Assembly: GCA_017647785.1 (NCBI GenBank)
Contig: JAGCJW010000037.1
Location: 1-45,718, forward strand
Direction: 5' to 3'
Source of the DNA: Bacteroidales bacterium
GTDB lineage: Bacteria; Bacteroidota; Bacteroidia; Bacteroidales; P3
Length of the DNA: 45,718 nt
The translations under genes were made by a program, and so were the position numbers. Below, in pieces: positions 1 to 6,746 of this stretch. How positions within the stretch are numbered: position 1 is the first letter of the stretch; every line of letters starts with the position of its first letter. Below the pieces are notes generated by a model. That model saw only the letters and a program-made list of their open reading frames with translations. It was not told the DNA's origin and did not search any database.

Positions 1-342
1 AAAGTACTGCTTTTTCTTTTACTACCAAACTTTTTTTAACCTTTTTTTTGGTATCGTTTGTTAAGTCCCTGATTACTAGTAAGATTATTTTTTGAATACT
101 TTGTTTCTTTTTTCGGGAATTTTGAGAAATTTTTCATTTTTCCTAATCCTAAATTATTACAACGCCTTTGTAATACCTCTCCAACAGCGTTGGAATACTT
201 CTCCAACGCTGTTGGAATCTTATTTTTCTGCGTTTTCTCATCGCAAACACCTAAACATTTATTATCCTGTTCCTAAACACATTATATCTTTTTTTTGAAA
301 AATTTTTCATTTTTTTCTTGACTCGTACCTTGGGGCATGTAC
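1..342. other. Intergenic region at left edge, no convincing gene
   Basis: This is AT-rich DNA with long T tracts. The only structured part is the short 22-bp repeat array at about 151-222 (separate entry). A 68-codon frame at 92-298 runs straight through those repeats, has no promoter or ribosome binding site and looks random. The right end carries the promoter of the MerR-family gene. No end of a gene entering from the left could be recognised. Confidence 0.7.
151..222 (-). repeat. 22-bp repeat array, left copy (inverted relative to 35969-36089)
   Basis: Two full 22-bp units (165-186 and 187-208) with partial units on either side. Read on the minus strand each unit resembles GTTGGAGAAGTATTCCAAC, with GTTG...CAAC ends that make it nearly palindromic. 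The same family is found on the plus strand at 35969-36089. The units abut directly with no spacers, so this is not a CRISPR. Confidence 0.8.
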
Positions 343-350
343 TATCTTTG
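318..350 (+). promoter_or_regulatory. Promoter of the MerR-family gene
   Basis: TTG at 318-320 (-33) and TATCTTTG at 343-350 (-7, consensus TAnnTTTG), spacing 22. Transcription would begin near 357. This places the TTG codon at 318 upstream of the transcript and supports the ATG at 378 as the real start. Confidence 0.6.
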
Positions 351-377
351 CACTCGCTAGCAAATAATCGTACGAAT

Positions 378-1202
378 ATGAGTTATAAAACAAAGTTAAA
401 AATCGGAGAGTTTTCCCGTTTGATGCAAGTAACTGTAAAAACATTACGTCATTACGAGCAAAAGCAATTACTTATACCCAACGAGGTAGATGAATGGAAT
501 GGGTATCGTTATTATAGTATTGTTCAAATGCAAAAACTAAATTCAATCCGTAAATTGCAACAGCTTGGCTTTACTCTTGATGAAATAAAGGAGTTGTATG
601 ACGATGAGTCTCATACTCCAAGTTTAGAACTGCTCTCAGAAAAGATTGAAGAAACAGAAAAACAACTTCAAGAACTGATAGCAAGACGCAATCAACTCAT
701 TGAATGGTTAGACTCTCACAAAAAAATTAAAACAATGGAAAAATTTAGCATTGAATCATTACCTGAAGTAATTGTTGTCTCACACAGAGAAATTATTTCA
801 GATTATTCTGTTCTTGGGGCTTTATGTTGCAATGTCATAGGTCCTGAAATGCATCGTTTGGGTTGCAAATGTTCTCCTCCCGGCTATTGTTTCACTATTG
901 AACATCAAAAGGAATATACTCCAACTGATATAGATATTGAATATTGCGAGCAAGTGGAAGAAATGGGTAAAAACAGTAGTATTATACAATTTAAGAAATT
1001 GCCTGCTGTTCCAAAGGCTTTATGTATGAAACATTACGGTCCGTATGAACGTTTCCACGAATCTTTCACAGAAGCTTTTGATTATATGGAAGAGAAAGGA
1101 TACATAGTAGCTGATAATCCAAGAACTAGCTACGTAGATGGTATTTGGAATCAAGAAGACCCTGAAAAATGGCTTTCAATTATTCAAATTCCGATAATGT
1201 AG
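378..1202 (+). CDS. MerR-family transcriptional regulator with GyrI-like effector domain
   Basis: The 274-aa protein has an N-terminal MerR winged helix (KIGEFSRLMQVTVKTLRHYE, then NGYRYY), a helical dimerisation linker around residues 75-115, and a C-terminal GyrI/BmrR-like small-molecule-binding domain. MerR/BmrR-type proteins distort the promoter spacer when they bind a ligand and switch on efflux or detoxification genes. The start was placed at ATG 378 because the -7 box lies at 343-350; a longer frame begins at a TTG at 318. The effector domain is rich in cysteine (GALCCN and GCKCSPPGYCF), which could mean metal or thiol sensing but is unproven. The target is not evident because the next gene is convergent. 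The MerR/GyrI architecture is clear; the ligand is unknown. Confidence 0.88.
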   Translation: MSYKTKLKIGEFSRLMQVTVKTLRHYEQKQLLIPNEVDEWNGYRYYSIVQMQKLNSIRKLQQLGFTLDEIKELYDDESHTPSLELLSEKIEETEKQLQELIARRNQLIEWLDSHKKIKTMEKFSIESLPEVIVVSHREIISDYSVLGALCCNVIGPEMHRLGCKCSPPGYCFTIEHQKEYTPTDIDIEYCEQVEEMGKNSSIIQFKKLPAVPKALCMKHYGPYERFHESFTEAFDYMEEKGYIVADNPRTSYVDGIWNQEDPEKWLSIIQIPIM

Positions 1203-1209
1203 TATAAAA

Positions 1210-1243
1210 AACAAGCGTAAGTTTCATTTTACTTACGCTTGTT
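1210..1243. terminator. Bidirectional terminator between the MerR gene and yebC
   Basis: A perfect 13-bp stem (1210-1222 with 1231-1243, sequence AACAAGCGTAAGT and its complement) and an 8-nt loop. It is followed by CTCTTTTT on the plus strand and by a T6 tract on the minus strand, so it can end both convergent genes. Confidence 0.9.
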
Positions 1244-1267
1244 CTCTTTTTAATATATGAGTTAATA

Positions 1268-1978
1268 TTATTTCATATTATGAAAAACATTCACAACATC
1301 ATCATCGTCTTCTAATTTTGCAATTAGTTTTTCTACTTCTTGTTGTTGTTCTTCGTTTAGTTCTTTAAGGTCGTTTGGAATACGTTCAAATTTGAAGGTT
1401 TTGATTTCAAATTCGTTTTCTTCCAAATATTTTTGAATTGGACCAAATGAAGCAAAGTCAGCATAGATAAATATTTCTCCTTCGTCTGCAAAGCATTCTT
1501 CTACTCCGTAGTCGATTAATTCTAATTCTAATTCTTCCAAATCAACGCCTTCTTTCATTGCTACTTTGAAGTTACATTTTCTTTCAAACAAGAAATCTGT
1601 CATTCCACTTGTTCCAAGTGATCCGTTGCAACGATTGAATGCTGCTCTTACGTTTGCTACTGTTCTTGTTGGATTATCTGTTGCTGTTTCTACAACTACT
1701 GCTACTCCGTGTGCAGCATATCCTTCATATACAACTTCTTTGTAGTCTGCCGTATCTTTTGAAATTGCTCTTTTAATAGCTCTTTCAACGTTTTCTTTCG
1801 GCATGTTTTCTGTTCTGGCAGTTTGTATCAATAATCTTAGGCGTGAGTTTGCTGATGGGTCTGCTCCTCCTGCTTTTACTGCCATTTCTATTTCTTTTCC
1901 AAGACGAGTGAATACTCTCGCCATATTTCCCCAACGTTTTAACTTACGTGCTTTGCGATATTCAAAGGCTCTTCCCAT
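1268..1978 (-). CDS. yebC: YebC/PmpR (TACO1) family regulatory protein
   Basis: The 236-aa protein starts MGRAFEYRKARKLKRWGNMA and contains the conserved stretches KEIEMAVKAGGADP, NSRLRLLI and NMPKENVERAIKRA. These are hallmarks of the YebC/TACO1 family. Members are cytosolic and have been reported to act as transcriptional regulators and as translation factors that help ribosomes through proline-rich stretches. Length is normal. It is transcribed alone; a TAATTTTG -7 box lies at 2008-2015 on the minus strand and overlaps the divergent promoter of the next gene. Family assignment is very secure; the exact role in this organism is inference. Confidence 0.95.
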   Translation of the reverse strand: MGRAFEYRKARKLKRWGNMARVFTRLGKEIEMAVKAGGADPSANSRLRLLIQTARTENMPKENVERAIKRAISKDTADYKEVVYEGYAAHGVAVVVETATDNPTRTVANVRAAFNRCNGSLGTSGMTDFLFERKCNFKVAMKEGVDLEELELELIDYGVEECFADEGEIFIYADFASFGPIQKYLEENEFEIKTFKFERIPNDLKELNEEQQQEVEKLIAKLEDDDDVVNVFHNMK

Positions 1979-2002
1979 TATTTTAGTATTTTAATTGTTT
2001 CC

Positions 2003-2036
2003 TTTTGCAAAATTACAAATATTTTCATTATTTTTG
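2003..2036 (+). promoter_or_regulatory. Divergent promoter region between yebC and the 2063 gene
   Basis: For the rightward gene: TTTTG at 2003-2007 (-33), TATTTTTG at 2029-2036 (-7), spacing 21. On the minus strand TAATTTTG (2008-2015) is a -7 box for yebC. The two promoters overlap. Confidence 0.65.
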
Positions 2037-2062
2037 CACTTTAAACGCTAATTTATAAGATT

Positions 2063-2881
2063 ATGAATAGAAACTTTATTGTTTTTTTATGTTTTTTGAT
2101 TGGAGGTTGTTTTACTCTTAATGCTCAAAAAACTGAATTACACAAGATAACTGAGGAAAATGTTACTTTCGGTATTCCAAATGGTTGGATAGCTTCAAAG
2201 ACAGGAAAGAAATTGGGCGATTTTGGCGTTAGAGCTAAGGAAGAAAATGGTATAAAGTTTATAGAAATAAATTGCACCAAGCGAGTTATTGAACCTGTTA
2301 CAAGACTAACCTCTATTGCTTCTAAGAGAAGTGAAAAGGAAGGCTTTGAATATATGTTGATTGACCAAGTTAAAGACGTTAAGTTTGACAATAAGAAAGC
2401 TAAATTATTATCTTTCACAAACACACACTTAACAGAAGCCTCTATTGGAGGAGTTTATGGATTGGTTGATGAGGGTTACACTTACACTATTGAGTTTTAC
2501 AGCGAGGACAACCCAGAAGCTAACGCTTTGATAAAGGAAATATTAAAATCTATAAAGATTGAAAAGCCTTTAACAGAGCCTAATATCGTAATTATGGAAG
2601 ATGACTTTACCCCAACAGATTGGTATGAGTCAGAAGCGATGAAACAAGAAGCTCAAAAGGCAAAAGAAGATGAAGAAAAAGCCCAAGCAGAAAAGCAAAA
2701 AGCAAAATTAGAAAAAGAGAAAGCAAAAGCTGATAAGCAAAAGGCTAAAATAGAGAAGAAAAAAGCAAAAGTAGAAAAAGATAACGAAAAAGCAGAGAAG
2801 AAAGTCAAAAAAGAATCTCCTAAAAAGAAGTTTTCTATTTTCAAGAAAAAGAATAAAAAAGCAGCAGCTTCTTCTAACTAA
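2063..2881 (+). CDS. Secreted protein with Lys/Ala-rich helical tail
   Basis: The 272-aa protein has an N-terminal signal peptide (residues 1-21, ending LNAQ). The preceding IGGC could also be read as a weak lipobox. Residues 22-175 form a globular alpha/beta-looking domain of no recognised family. From about residue 190 to the end it is an almost uninterrupted charged helix built from K-A-K/E-K-E-K units, ending in a very basic segment (KKKFSIFKKKNKKAAASSN). Such tails often form coiled coils or contact acidic surfaces such as nucleic acid or peptidoglycan-linked polymers. It is followed after 2 bp by the barrel-like protein, suggesting a two-gene envelope operon. Function not recognised. 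Confidence 0.75.
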   Translation: MNRNFIVFLCFLIGGCFTLNAQKTELHKITEENVTFGIPNGWIASKTGKKLGDFGVRAKEENGIKFIEINCTKRVIEPVTRLTSIASKRSEKEGFEYMLIDQVKDVKFDNKKAKLLSFTNTHLTEASIGGVYGLVDEGYTYTIEFYSEDNPEANALIKEILKSIKIEKPLTEPNIVIMEDDFTPTDWYESEAMKQEAQKAKEDEEKAQAEKQKAKLEKEKAKADKQKAKIEKKKAKVEKDNEKAEKKVKKESPKKKFSIFKKKNKKAAASSN

Positions 2882-2883
2882 CG

Positions 2884-4062
2884 ATGAAACGAAGACATAT
2901 TTTTTGTTTTCTAATAGTTTTGTGGAGCAATCTTTGCTTCGCTCAACTGACCTCTAATGAATTAAGATTTAATCTTTACAATTATAATTTTTTTGTAAAC
3001 AACGAATATAAAGGCGAAAGAGTTTCAGGATACACTCTTCCAGGCTTTCGTATTACTCCCACCCTTTCTTATTCTCTAAATGAGCATATCTTAATAGAGG
3101 GAGGTGTAAGCCTATTACACTATTGGGGAGCAAGCAAATACCCAAACGTTATTTTCAGTAATCTACCTTCATGGTCGGGAAATCAGTATCAAAGTGGAGT
3201 ACATGCACAACCTTTTTTTCGTGCTATATGGAATATCAATAAACATATAAATTTCACTTTTGGAAACCTAGAGTACAGAGATTGTCATTCATTAAGCGAG
3301 CCTTTATATAATGAAGAAAACACATTTAGTGGAGATCCAGAAATGGGATTACAACTAAGGGTTAATAATCATTGGTTCAAAGGAGACTTGTGGTTAAATT
3401 GGCAAACATTTATCTACAAAAATGATAATCACAATGAAACATTTTGTTTAGGCCTAACTACAAAAACTGACATATTAAGCTATAAAGACAAATTTATCTT
3501 ATCAGCACCTATTAATGGAATAGTGCAACATTTAGGAGGAGAAGACTTGCAAATAAAATCTAATGCTCAATCTTGGGTTAATCTTTCTTACGGATTAGAA
3601 GCAAAACTACATGTTTCAAAACATTGGAATGTATATATGGGAGGAGACTACCTAAGCTACAAACAATTATCAGGAGACATTATGCCTTTTGACAATGGTT
3701 GGGCTCAATTTTATTATATAGGAGGAAGCTTTAAAAAGCTACATCTAAAAATTGCTTACTTTGATAGCAAAGACTTTGTTTCTATTTTAGGAAGTCAACA
3801 CTTTTGTAATTTCTCAAACAACACACCTGGTTTAGTTTTTGATAGAGCTAATCAATTCTACGCAAAGATATATTACGACTATAATATAAGTAATAATTGT
3901 AATGCCAAATTTTATTGTCAAATTTGGAAACAAAATAAAATCACAGGTAATATATACTTGCCAAATTATACAGAAAGATTTGAAAGAGATGGATTTTTAT
4001 CTTTTTCAATAGGCGCCACACTAAATATAGAACCTTCTTTCCTTATCAAGAAATTTAATTAA
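2884..4062 (+). CDS. Probable outer-membrane beta-barrel protein
   Basis: The 392-aa protein has a signal peptide (MKRRHIFCFLIVLWSNLCFA) followed by alternating polar/aromatic strands over the whole length, e.g. RITPTLSYSLNEHILIEGGV, FRAIWNINKHINFTFGN and KHWNVYMGGDYLSYK, and strands near the C-terminus such as FLSFSIGATLNIEPSF. This pattern is typical of outer-membrane barrels in Bacteroidota. No specific family or transport substrate could be named. It starts 2 bp after the preceding gene, so the two are probably co-transcribed. Its stop overlaps by 4 bp the stop of the convergent sensor gene. Confidence 0.7.
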   Translation: MKRRHIFCFLIVLWSNLCFAQLTSNELRFNLYNYNFFVNNEYKGERVSGYTLPGFRITPTLSYSLNEHILIEGGVSLLHYWGASKYPNVIFSNLPSWSGNQYQSGVHAQPFFRAIWNINKHINFTFGNLEYRDCHSLSEPLYNEENTFSGDPEMGLQLRVNNHWFKGDLWLNWQTFIYKNDNHNETFCLGLTTKTDILSYKDKFILSAPINGIVQHLGGEDLQIKSNAQSWVNLSYGLEAKLHVSKHWNVYMGGDYLSYKQLSGDIMPFDNGWAQFYYIGGSFKKLHLKIAYFDSKDFVSILGSQHFCNFSNNTPGLVFDRANQFYAKIYYDYNISNNCNAKFYCQIWKQNKITGNIYLPNYTERFERDGFLSFSIGATLNIEPSFLIKKFN

Positions 4063-4529
4063 TGAATATGAGTGTGTGTTTTGCAAGTTGGACGACACAC
4101 AAAAATTTGAGTAAACAACTTATCCAAAGCAGGAATTTGCGAAGGCGTTAATATAGACTTTATTTCGTTGTATTGATTTACTGAAATATCTAATAGTTTT
4201 GTTTGATATTTTGCAATCTCACCTTCAATTTCTTTTATCTTTAAAGAATCCTGATTGTTTTTCTTTAAACTTTCCATAAGAGATTCTTGTGTAACGTGTA
4301 GGCTATCGGCAATAAACATTGCTTGTTCTTGATATTTTTCTTTTATCTTTTGATATTGTTGCTTTTGTTTATCATTTAAAGAAATCGCATTACTCAAATA
4401 ACACTCCGTATCCACACAACACGATTCCATACATTTGTTTGACTCTTTTCTATCAAGAGTTAAATAGATATTAACAGCAGTTAAAGCCAACAATATCACA
4501 ATTTCTATAATTAAGAACTTCTTATTCAT
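4059..4529 (-). CDS. Spy/CpxP-like membrane-anchored periplasmic metal sensor (CnrX-like)
   Basis: The protein has one N-terminal membrane anchor (about residues 4-22), then a periplasmic all-helical domain of the Spy/CpxP/CnrX type with LNDKQKQQYQKIKEKYQEQ and a second LTPSQ motif. A short Cys-rich segment follows the anchor (CMESCCVDTEC), and the C-terminus ends CRPTCKTHTHIH, a strong potential metal site. CnrX-type proteins bind metal in the periplasm and release an ECF sigma factor through a small membrane anti-sigma protein. The ATG at 4529 was chosen because it starts 4 bp after the preceding stop; a TTG at 4541 would overlap that gene. Fold assignment is good; the metal identity is inference. 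Confidence 0.75.
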   Translation of the reverse strand: MNKKFLIIEIVILLALTAVNIYLTLDRKESNKCMESCCVDTECYLSNAISLNDKQKQQYQKIKEKYQEQAMFIADSLHVTQESLMESLKKNNQDSLKIKEIEGEIAKYQTKLLDISVNQYNEIKSILTPSQIPALDKLFTQIFVCRPTCKTHTHIH

Positions 4530-4533
4530 CTTA

Positions 4534-4824
4534 TTACTCAAATAAAATTGTAGGATAATAATTAACTAATATATCAAAACAATTCTCTTCTGCAAATTGC
4601 TCAAAAGATTCCTGCTGCAAAGACACCTTTTCCTCTTTATTTGTTTGATAAAAAGAATTAAACGAAAACGCAAAGACAAGCAATAAGCTCAAAATTTGCA
4701 GACTATGAAGCAAAACAAAGTTGTTTGCCTTACTTTTTTCATTTAAGCGAGCCTGCAAACGCGTAAAAGCAAAAGGATTGACTTGTTTTTGTTTATCTTT
4801 TTCTATCAAATCTTCTATTTTCAT
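4534..4824 (-). CDS. Small single-TM protein, probable anti-sigma factor (CnrY-like position)
   Basis: The 96-aa protein has a polar cytoplasmic N-terminus (residues 1-33, containing PFAFTRLQARL), one membrane helix (about residues 37-58, LLHSLQILSLLLVFAFSF) and a short acidic periplasmic tail. It is located between an ECF sigma factor (10 bp upstream) and a Spy/CpxP-like sensor (4 bp downstream). This matches the size, topology and gene position of CnrY, the anti-sigma partner in CnrYXH systems, but sequence similarity could not be judged by eye. The role is inferred from topology and context. Confidence 0.65.
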   Translation of the reverse strand: MKIEDLIEKDKQKQVNPFAFTRLQARLNEKSKANNFVLLHSLQILSLLLVFAFSFNSFYQTNKEEKVSLQQESFEQFAEENCFDILVNYYPTILFE

Positions 4825-4834
4825 ATCCTCTTTT

Positions 4835-5389
4835 TTATTTAAAAATTTCTTTATCTATTGTTTCTATATATTTTTGTATTGATTTTCTCGCTCTAAACAC
4901 AAGCACCTCCACCGATTGCAAAGAACAATTCATAATTTCTGCTATTTCCTTTTGTGGCAATTGGTCATAAGTAAAGAGAATAAATGCTTGCTTTTGTTTT
5001 GTTGGTAGTTTTTCTAAGGCTTGATGTAAATAGTCATTGTATTGTTTGTCTTTCAATGTCCAATCTGAATGTTCAAAAGAGCTAGCCTTTAAAACATCAC
5101 TATTGTCCATAGAGAAAAAACGCCTTAGCTTATTTTTTTTAATTTGATTTATCGTTTTGTTTACCGCTATTCTATATATCCAAGTAGAAAGTTGTGACTT
5201 ATATTGAAATTTCTCAATAGAACGATAAACCTCTAAAAAGACTTCTTGTGTCAAGTCCTCAGCCTCATCTCTATCATGCAACATTGCATAAGAGAGATTT
5301 AAGATTTTTAAATGATATTCATTAAACAAAATCTCAAAGGCTTCTTCGTCTCCTTCTGCTATCCTTGAAACAATTTGCTTTTCAGTCAT
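4835..5389 (-). CDS. ECF-type RNA polymerase sigma factor (sigma-70 family)
   Basis: The 184-aa protein contains sigma region 2 (about residues 20-85, with HDRDEAEDLTQEVFLEVYR and LSTWIYRIAVNKTIN) and region 4 (about 125-175, with LPTKQKQAFIL, PQKEIAEIMNCS and SVEVLVFRARKSIQ), and no region 3, i.e. the ECF architecture. It heads the sigma/anti-sigma/sensor operon that runs to 4059. The start codon lies only about 9 bp after the terminator hairpin of the upstream Cys/His-rich gene, with no ribosome binding site visible. A TACTTTTG -7-like box (5393-5400, minus strand) would give an almost leaderless mRNA. Family is certain; target promoters are unknown. Confidence 0.93.
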   Translation of the reverse strand: MTEKQIVSRIAEGDEEAFEILFNEYHLKILNLSYAMLHDRDEAEDLTQEVFLEVYRSIEKFQYKSQLSTWIYRIAVNKTINQIKKNKLRRFFSMDNSDVLKASSFEHSDWTLKDKQYNDYLHQALEKLPTKQKQAFILFTYDQLPQKEIAEIMNCSLQSVEVLVFRARKSIQKYIETIDKEIFK

Positions 5390-5390
5390 A

Positions 5391-5429
5391 AAAACAAAAG
5401 TAGAAGCAAGTCAAAAACTCGCTTCTACT
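5391..5429 (-). terminator. Terminator/attenuator between the Cys/His-rich gene and the ECF sigma gene
   Basis: A 9-bp stem (5399-5407 with 5421-5429, extended by AG/CT pairs after one mismatch) is followed on the minus strand by TTTTGTTTTT and immediately by the sigma-factor ATG. Read-through here would couple the sigma operon to the upstream gene. Confidence 0.75.
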
Positions 5430-5445
5430 GATTTTACAGAATTTA

Positions 5446-5766
5446 TTATTTCTTTACTTCTGCTTTTTTGTGGTGATCACATTTTCCTGTGCACTTGTGA
5501 GCTTCTGCTTTTTTGTCAGAGCAACATTTTTTTGCATCAACTGCTTTTACTTGTTTACCATCTTTTTTAGCACCTTTACATGTTCCTGAACATTTGTGAG
5601 CAGCATCGTGTTTGTGCTCTCCTGTACATTTGTGTGCAGCTGCTGCTTTTTTATCTTCGCAACATTTGTGAGTAGTTTCTTTCTTTTCTACTTTTTTAAC
5701 TGGTTCTTGTGCCATTGTTACGCCTGCAAATGTTAATGCGGCGATTAAAACAACTAATTTTTTCAT
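5446..5766 (-). CDS. Cys/His-rich secreted metal-binding protein
   Basis: The 106-aa protein has a signal peptide (MKKLVVLIAALTFAGVTMAQ) and a mature part made of Lys/Ala plus repeated cysteine-histidine motifs: HKCCED, HKCTGEHKHD, HKCSGTCKG, KKCCSDKK, HKCTGKCDHH. This is a low-complexity metal-chelating composition that suggests periplasmic binding of soft or borderline metals such as copper or zinc. It lies immediately upstream of, and on the same strand as, an ECF sigma/anti-sigma/sensor operon that itself ends in a Cys/His motif, so it is a likely output of that system. It has a canonical Shine-Dalgarno sequence (5771-5777), unusual here. The metal is inference. Confidence 0.8.
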   Translation of the reverse strand: MKKLVVLIAALTFAGVTMAQEPVKKVEKKETTHKCCEDKKAAAAHKCTGEHKHDAAHKCSGTCKGAKKDGKQVKAVDAKKCCSDKKAEAHKCTGKCDHHKKAEVKK

Positions 5767-5770
5767 TTTT

Positions 5771-5777
5771 ACCTCCT
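5771..5777 (-). promoter_or_regulatory. Canonical Shine-Dalgarno sequence
   Basis: On the minus strand AGGAGGT lies 4 nt before the ATG of the Cys/His-rich protein. Neighbouring genes lack such a site, as is usual in Bacteroidota. No TAnnTTTG box is seen just upstream, so an alternative sigma factor may transcribe this gene. Confidence 0.7.
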
Positions 5778-5846
5778 ATTTTTTAATTTTTGTTTATTGT
5801 TTAGACAATTTATTTCAACAATTATTACATTTATCATTCATTTTTC

Positions 5847-5875
5847 TTGTTTTCTGCAAAAAAAAACTAACTTTG
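5847..5875 (+). promoter_or_regulatory. Promoter of the FISUMP-domain gene
   Basis: TTG 5847-5849 (-33) and TAACTTTG 5868-5875 (-7), spacing 18. Transcription would start near 5882. This supports ATG 5902 as the start, rather than codons further upstream in the same frame. Confidence 0.6.
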
Positions 5876-5901
5876 CAATGTTTTTTAATACAAGAAAAGA
5901 G

Positions 5902-6630
5902 ATGTTTAAGTTTATAACGTTTGGAGTATTACTTATGTTGTGTTTATTCAACTTAAACGCACAAAATTATGATGCTCAATTTTCAAAACCTATCGTCACA
6001 GAAGACGGAAAATTCTCATATTACGAGCTTTCTCCTATAAAAACAGCAGTCGGAGAGTTGATTTTTTTGGATAGAAATCTAGGAGCTTTATCTTCAGATG
6101 TTAATTCATCTGATTCTTGGGGAGATTTATATCAATGGGGACGTGCAACAGACGGACATGAAAAGAGAATGTCTGACACTACTTTGATTTTATCTAATAA
6201 TTACGAAACAGGACACGGAAAATTCATTGTCGATGAAAAAAAATCAAACGATTGGATGAAAAATTCCGACGATAAATTATGGTTAGAAGAAGATGGATTA
6301 ACAAATCCATGTCCTTGCGGATATAGAGTCCCTACTTCTGAAGAATGGAGAGCCTTATTAAGTTTAGGATTTGAAATAAAATCCACTACCGATGGTTACT
6401 TCTATTTAAGCATTGCTAATGGCCAATTATTACTTCCTGCCGCTGGTTTAAGGAACGCTTACACAGGTCATTTTATTCACATTGGTACAAGAGGATTTTA
6501 TTGGGCTGCTAACACCATTGCAACAGGTACTTCTTCTTGTATTGACTTCAACAAAGATGATTTAGTTCCAAATATCACAACTTACGGCTTCAGAGCTTTT
6601 GGACGAAGTGTAAGATGTGTCAAAAATTAG
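5902..6630 (+). CDS. Secreted FISUMP-domain protein (Fibrobacter succinogenes major paralogous domain)
   Basis: The 242-aa protein has a signal peptide (MFKFITFGVLLMLCLFNLNAQ) and one FISUMP domain, recognisable from the order IFLDRNLGA, SWGDLYQWGRATDGH, NPCPCGYRVPTSEEWRAL, LLPAAGLRNAYTG, GFYWAAN and a terminal SVRCVKN. The family is widespread in secreted or surface lipoproteins of Bacteroidales and Fibrobacter; it resembles formylglycine-enzyme/C-type-lectin-like folds and its function is not known. The start was set at ATG 5902, just downstream of the promoter; the frame is open further upstream but would begin before the transcript. It is followed by a strong terminator and seems monocistronic. 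Confidence 0.85.
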   Translation: MFKFITFGVLLMLCLFNLNAQNYDAQFSKPIVTEDGKFSYYELSPIKTAVGELIFLDRNLGALSSDVNSSDSWGDLYQWGRATDGHEKRMSDTTLILSNNYETGHGKFIVDEKKSNDWMKNSDDKLWLEEDGLTNPCPCGYRVPTSEEWRALLSLGFEIKSTTDGYFYLSIANGQLLLPAAGLRNAYTGHFIHIGTRGFYWAANTIATGTSSCIDFNKDDLVPNITTYGFRAFGRSVRCVKN

Positions 6631-6650
6631 AACTTTAGTTTTGTTTTATT

Positions 6651-6687
6651 TGAATTCAAGAAATTAACTCTTGAATTCATTTTTTTA
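6651..6687 (+). terminator. Terminator of the FISUMP gene
   Basis: An 11-bp perfect stem (6651-6661 with 6669-6679, TGAATTCAAGA and its complement), a 7-nt loop, then a T-rich tract on the plus strand. Confidence 0.85.
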
Positions 6688-6746
6688 ATTCTTTAAATCA
6701 TTTTTTTGATTCTTTAAATTATTTTATTTTTTCTTTGTTTTAGAAT

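Noticed and set aside
92..298. 68-codon open frame at the left edge
   Set aside because: It runs through the 22-bp repeats, has no ribosome binding site or promoter, and its composition is that of random AT-rich DNA.
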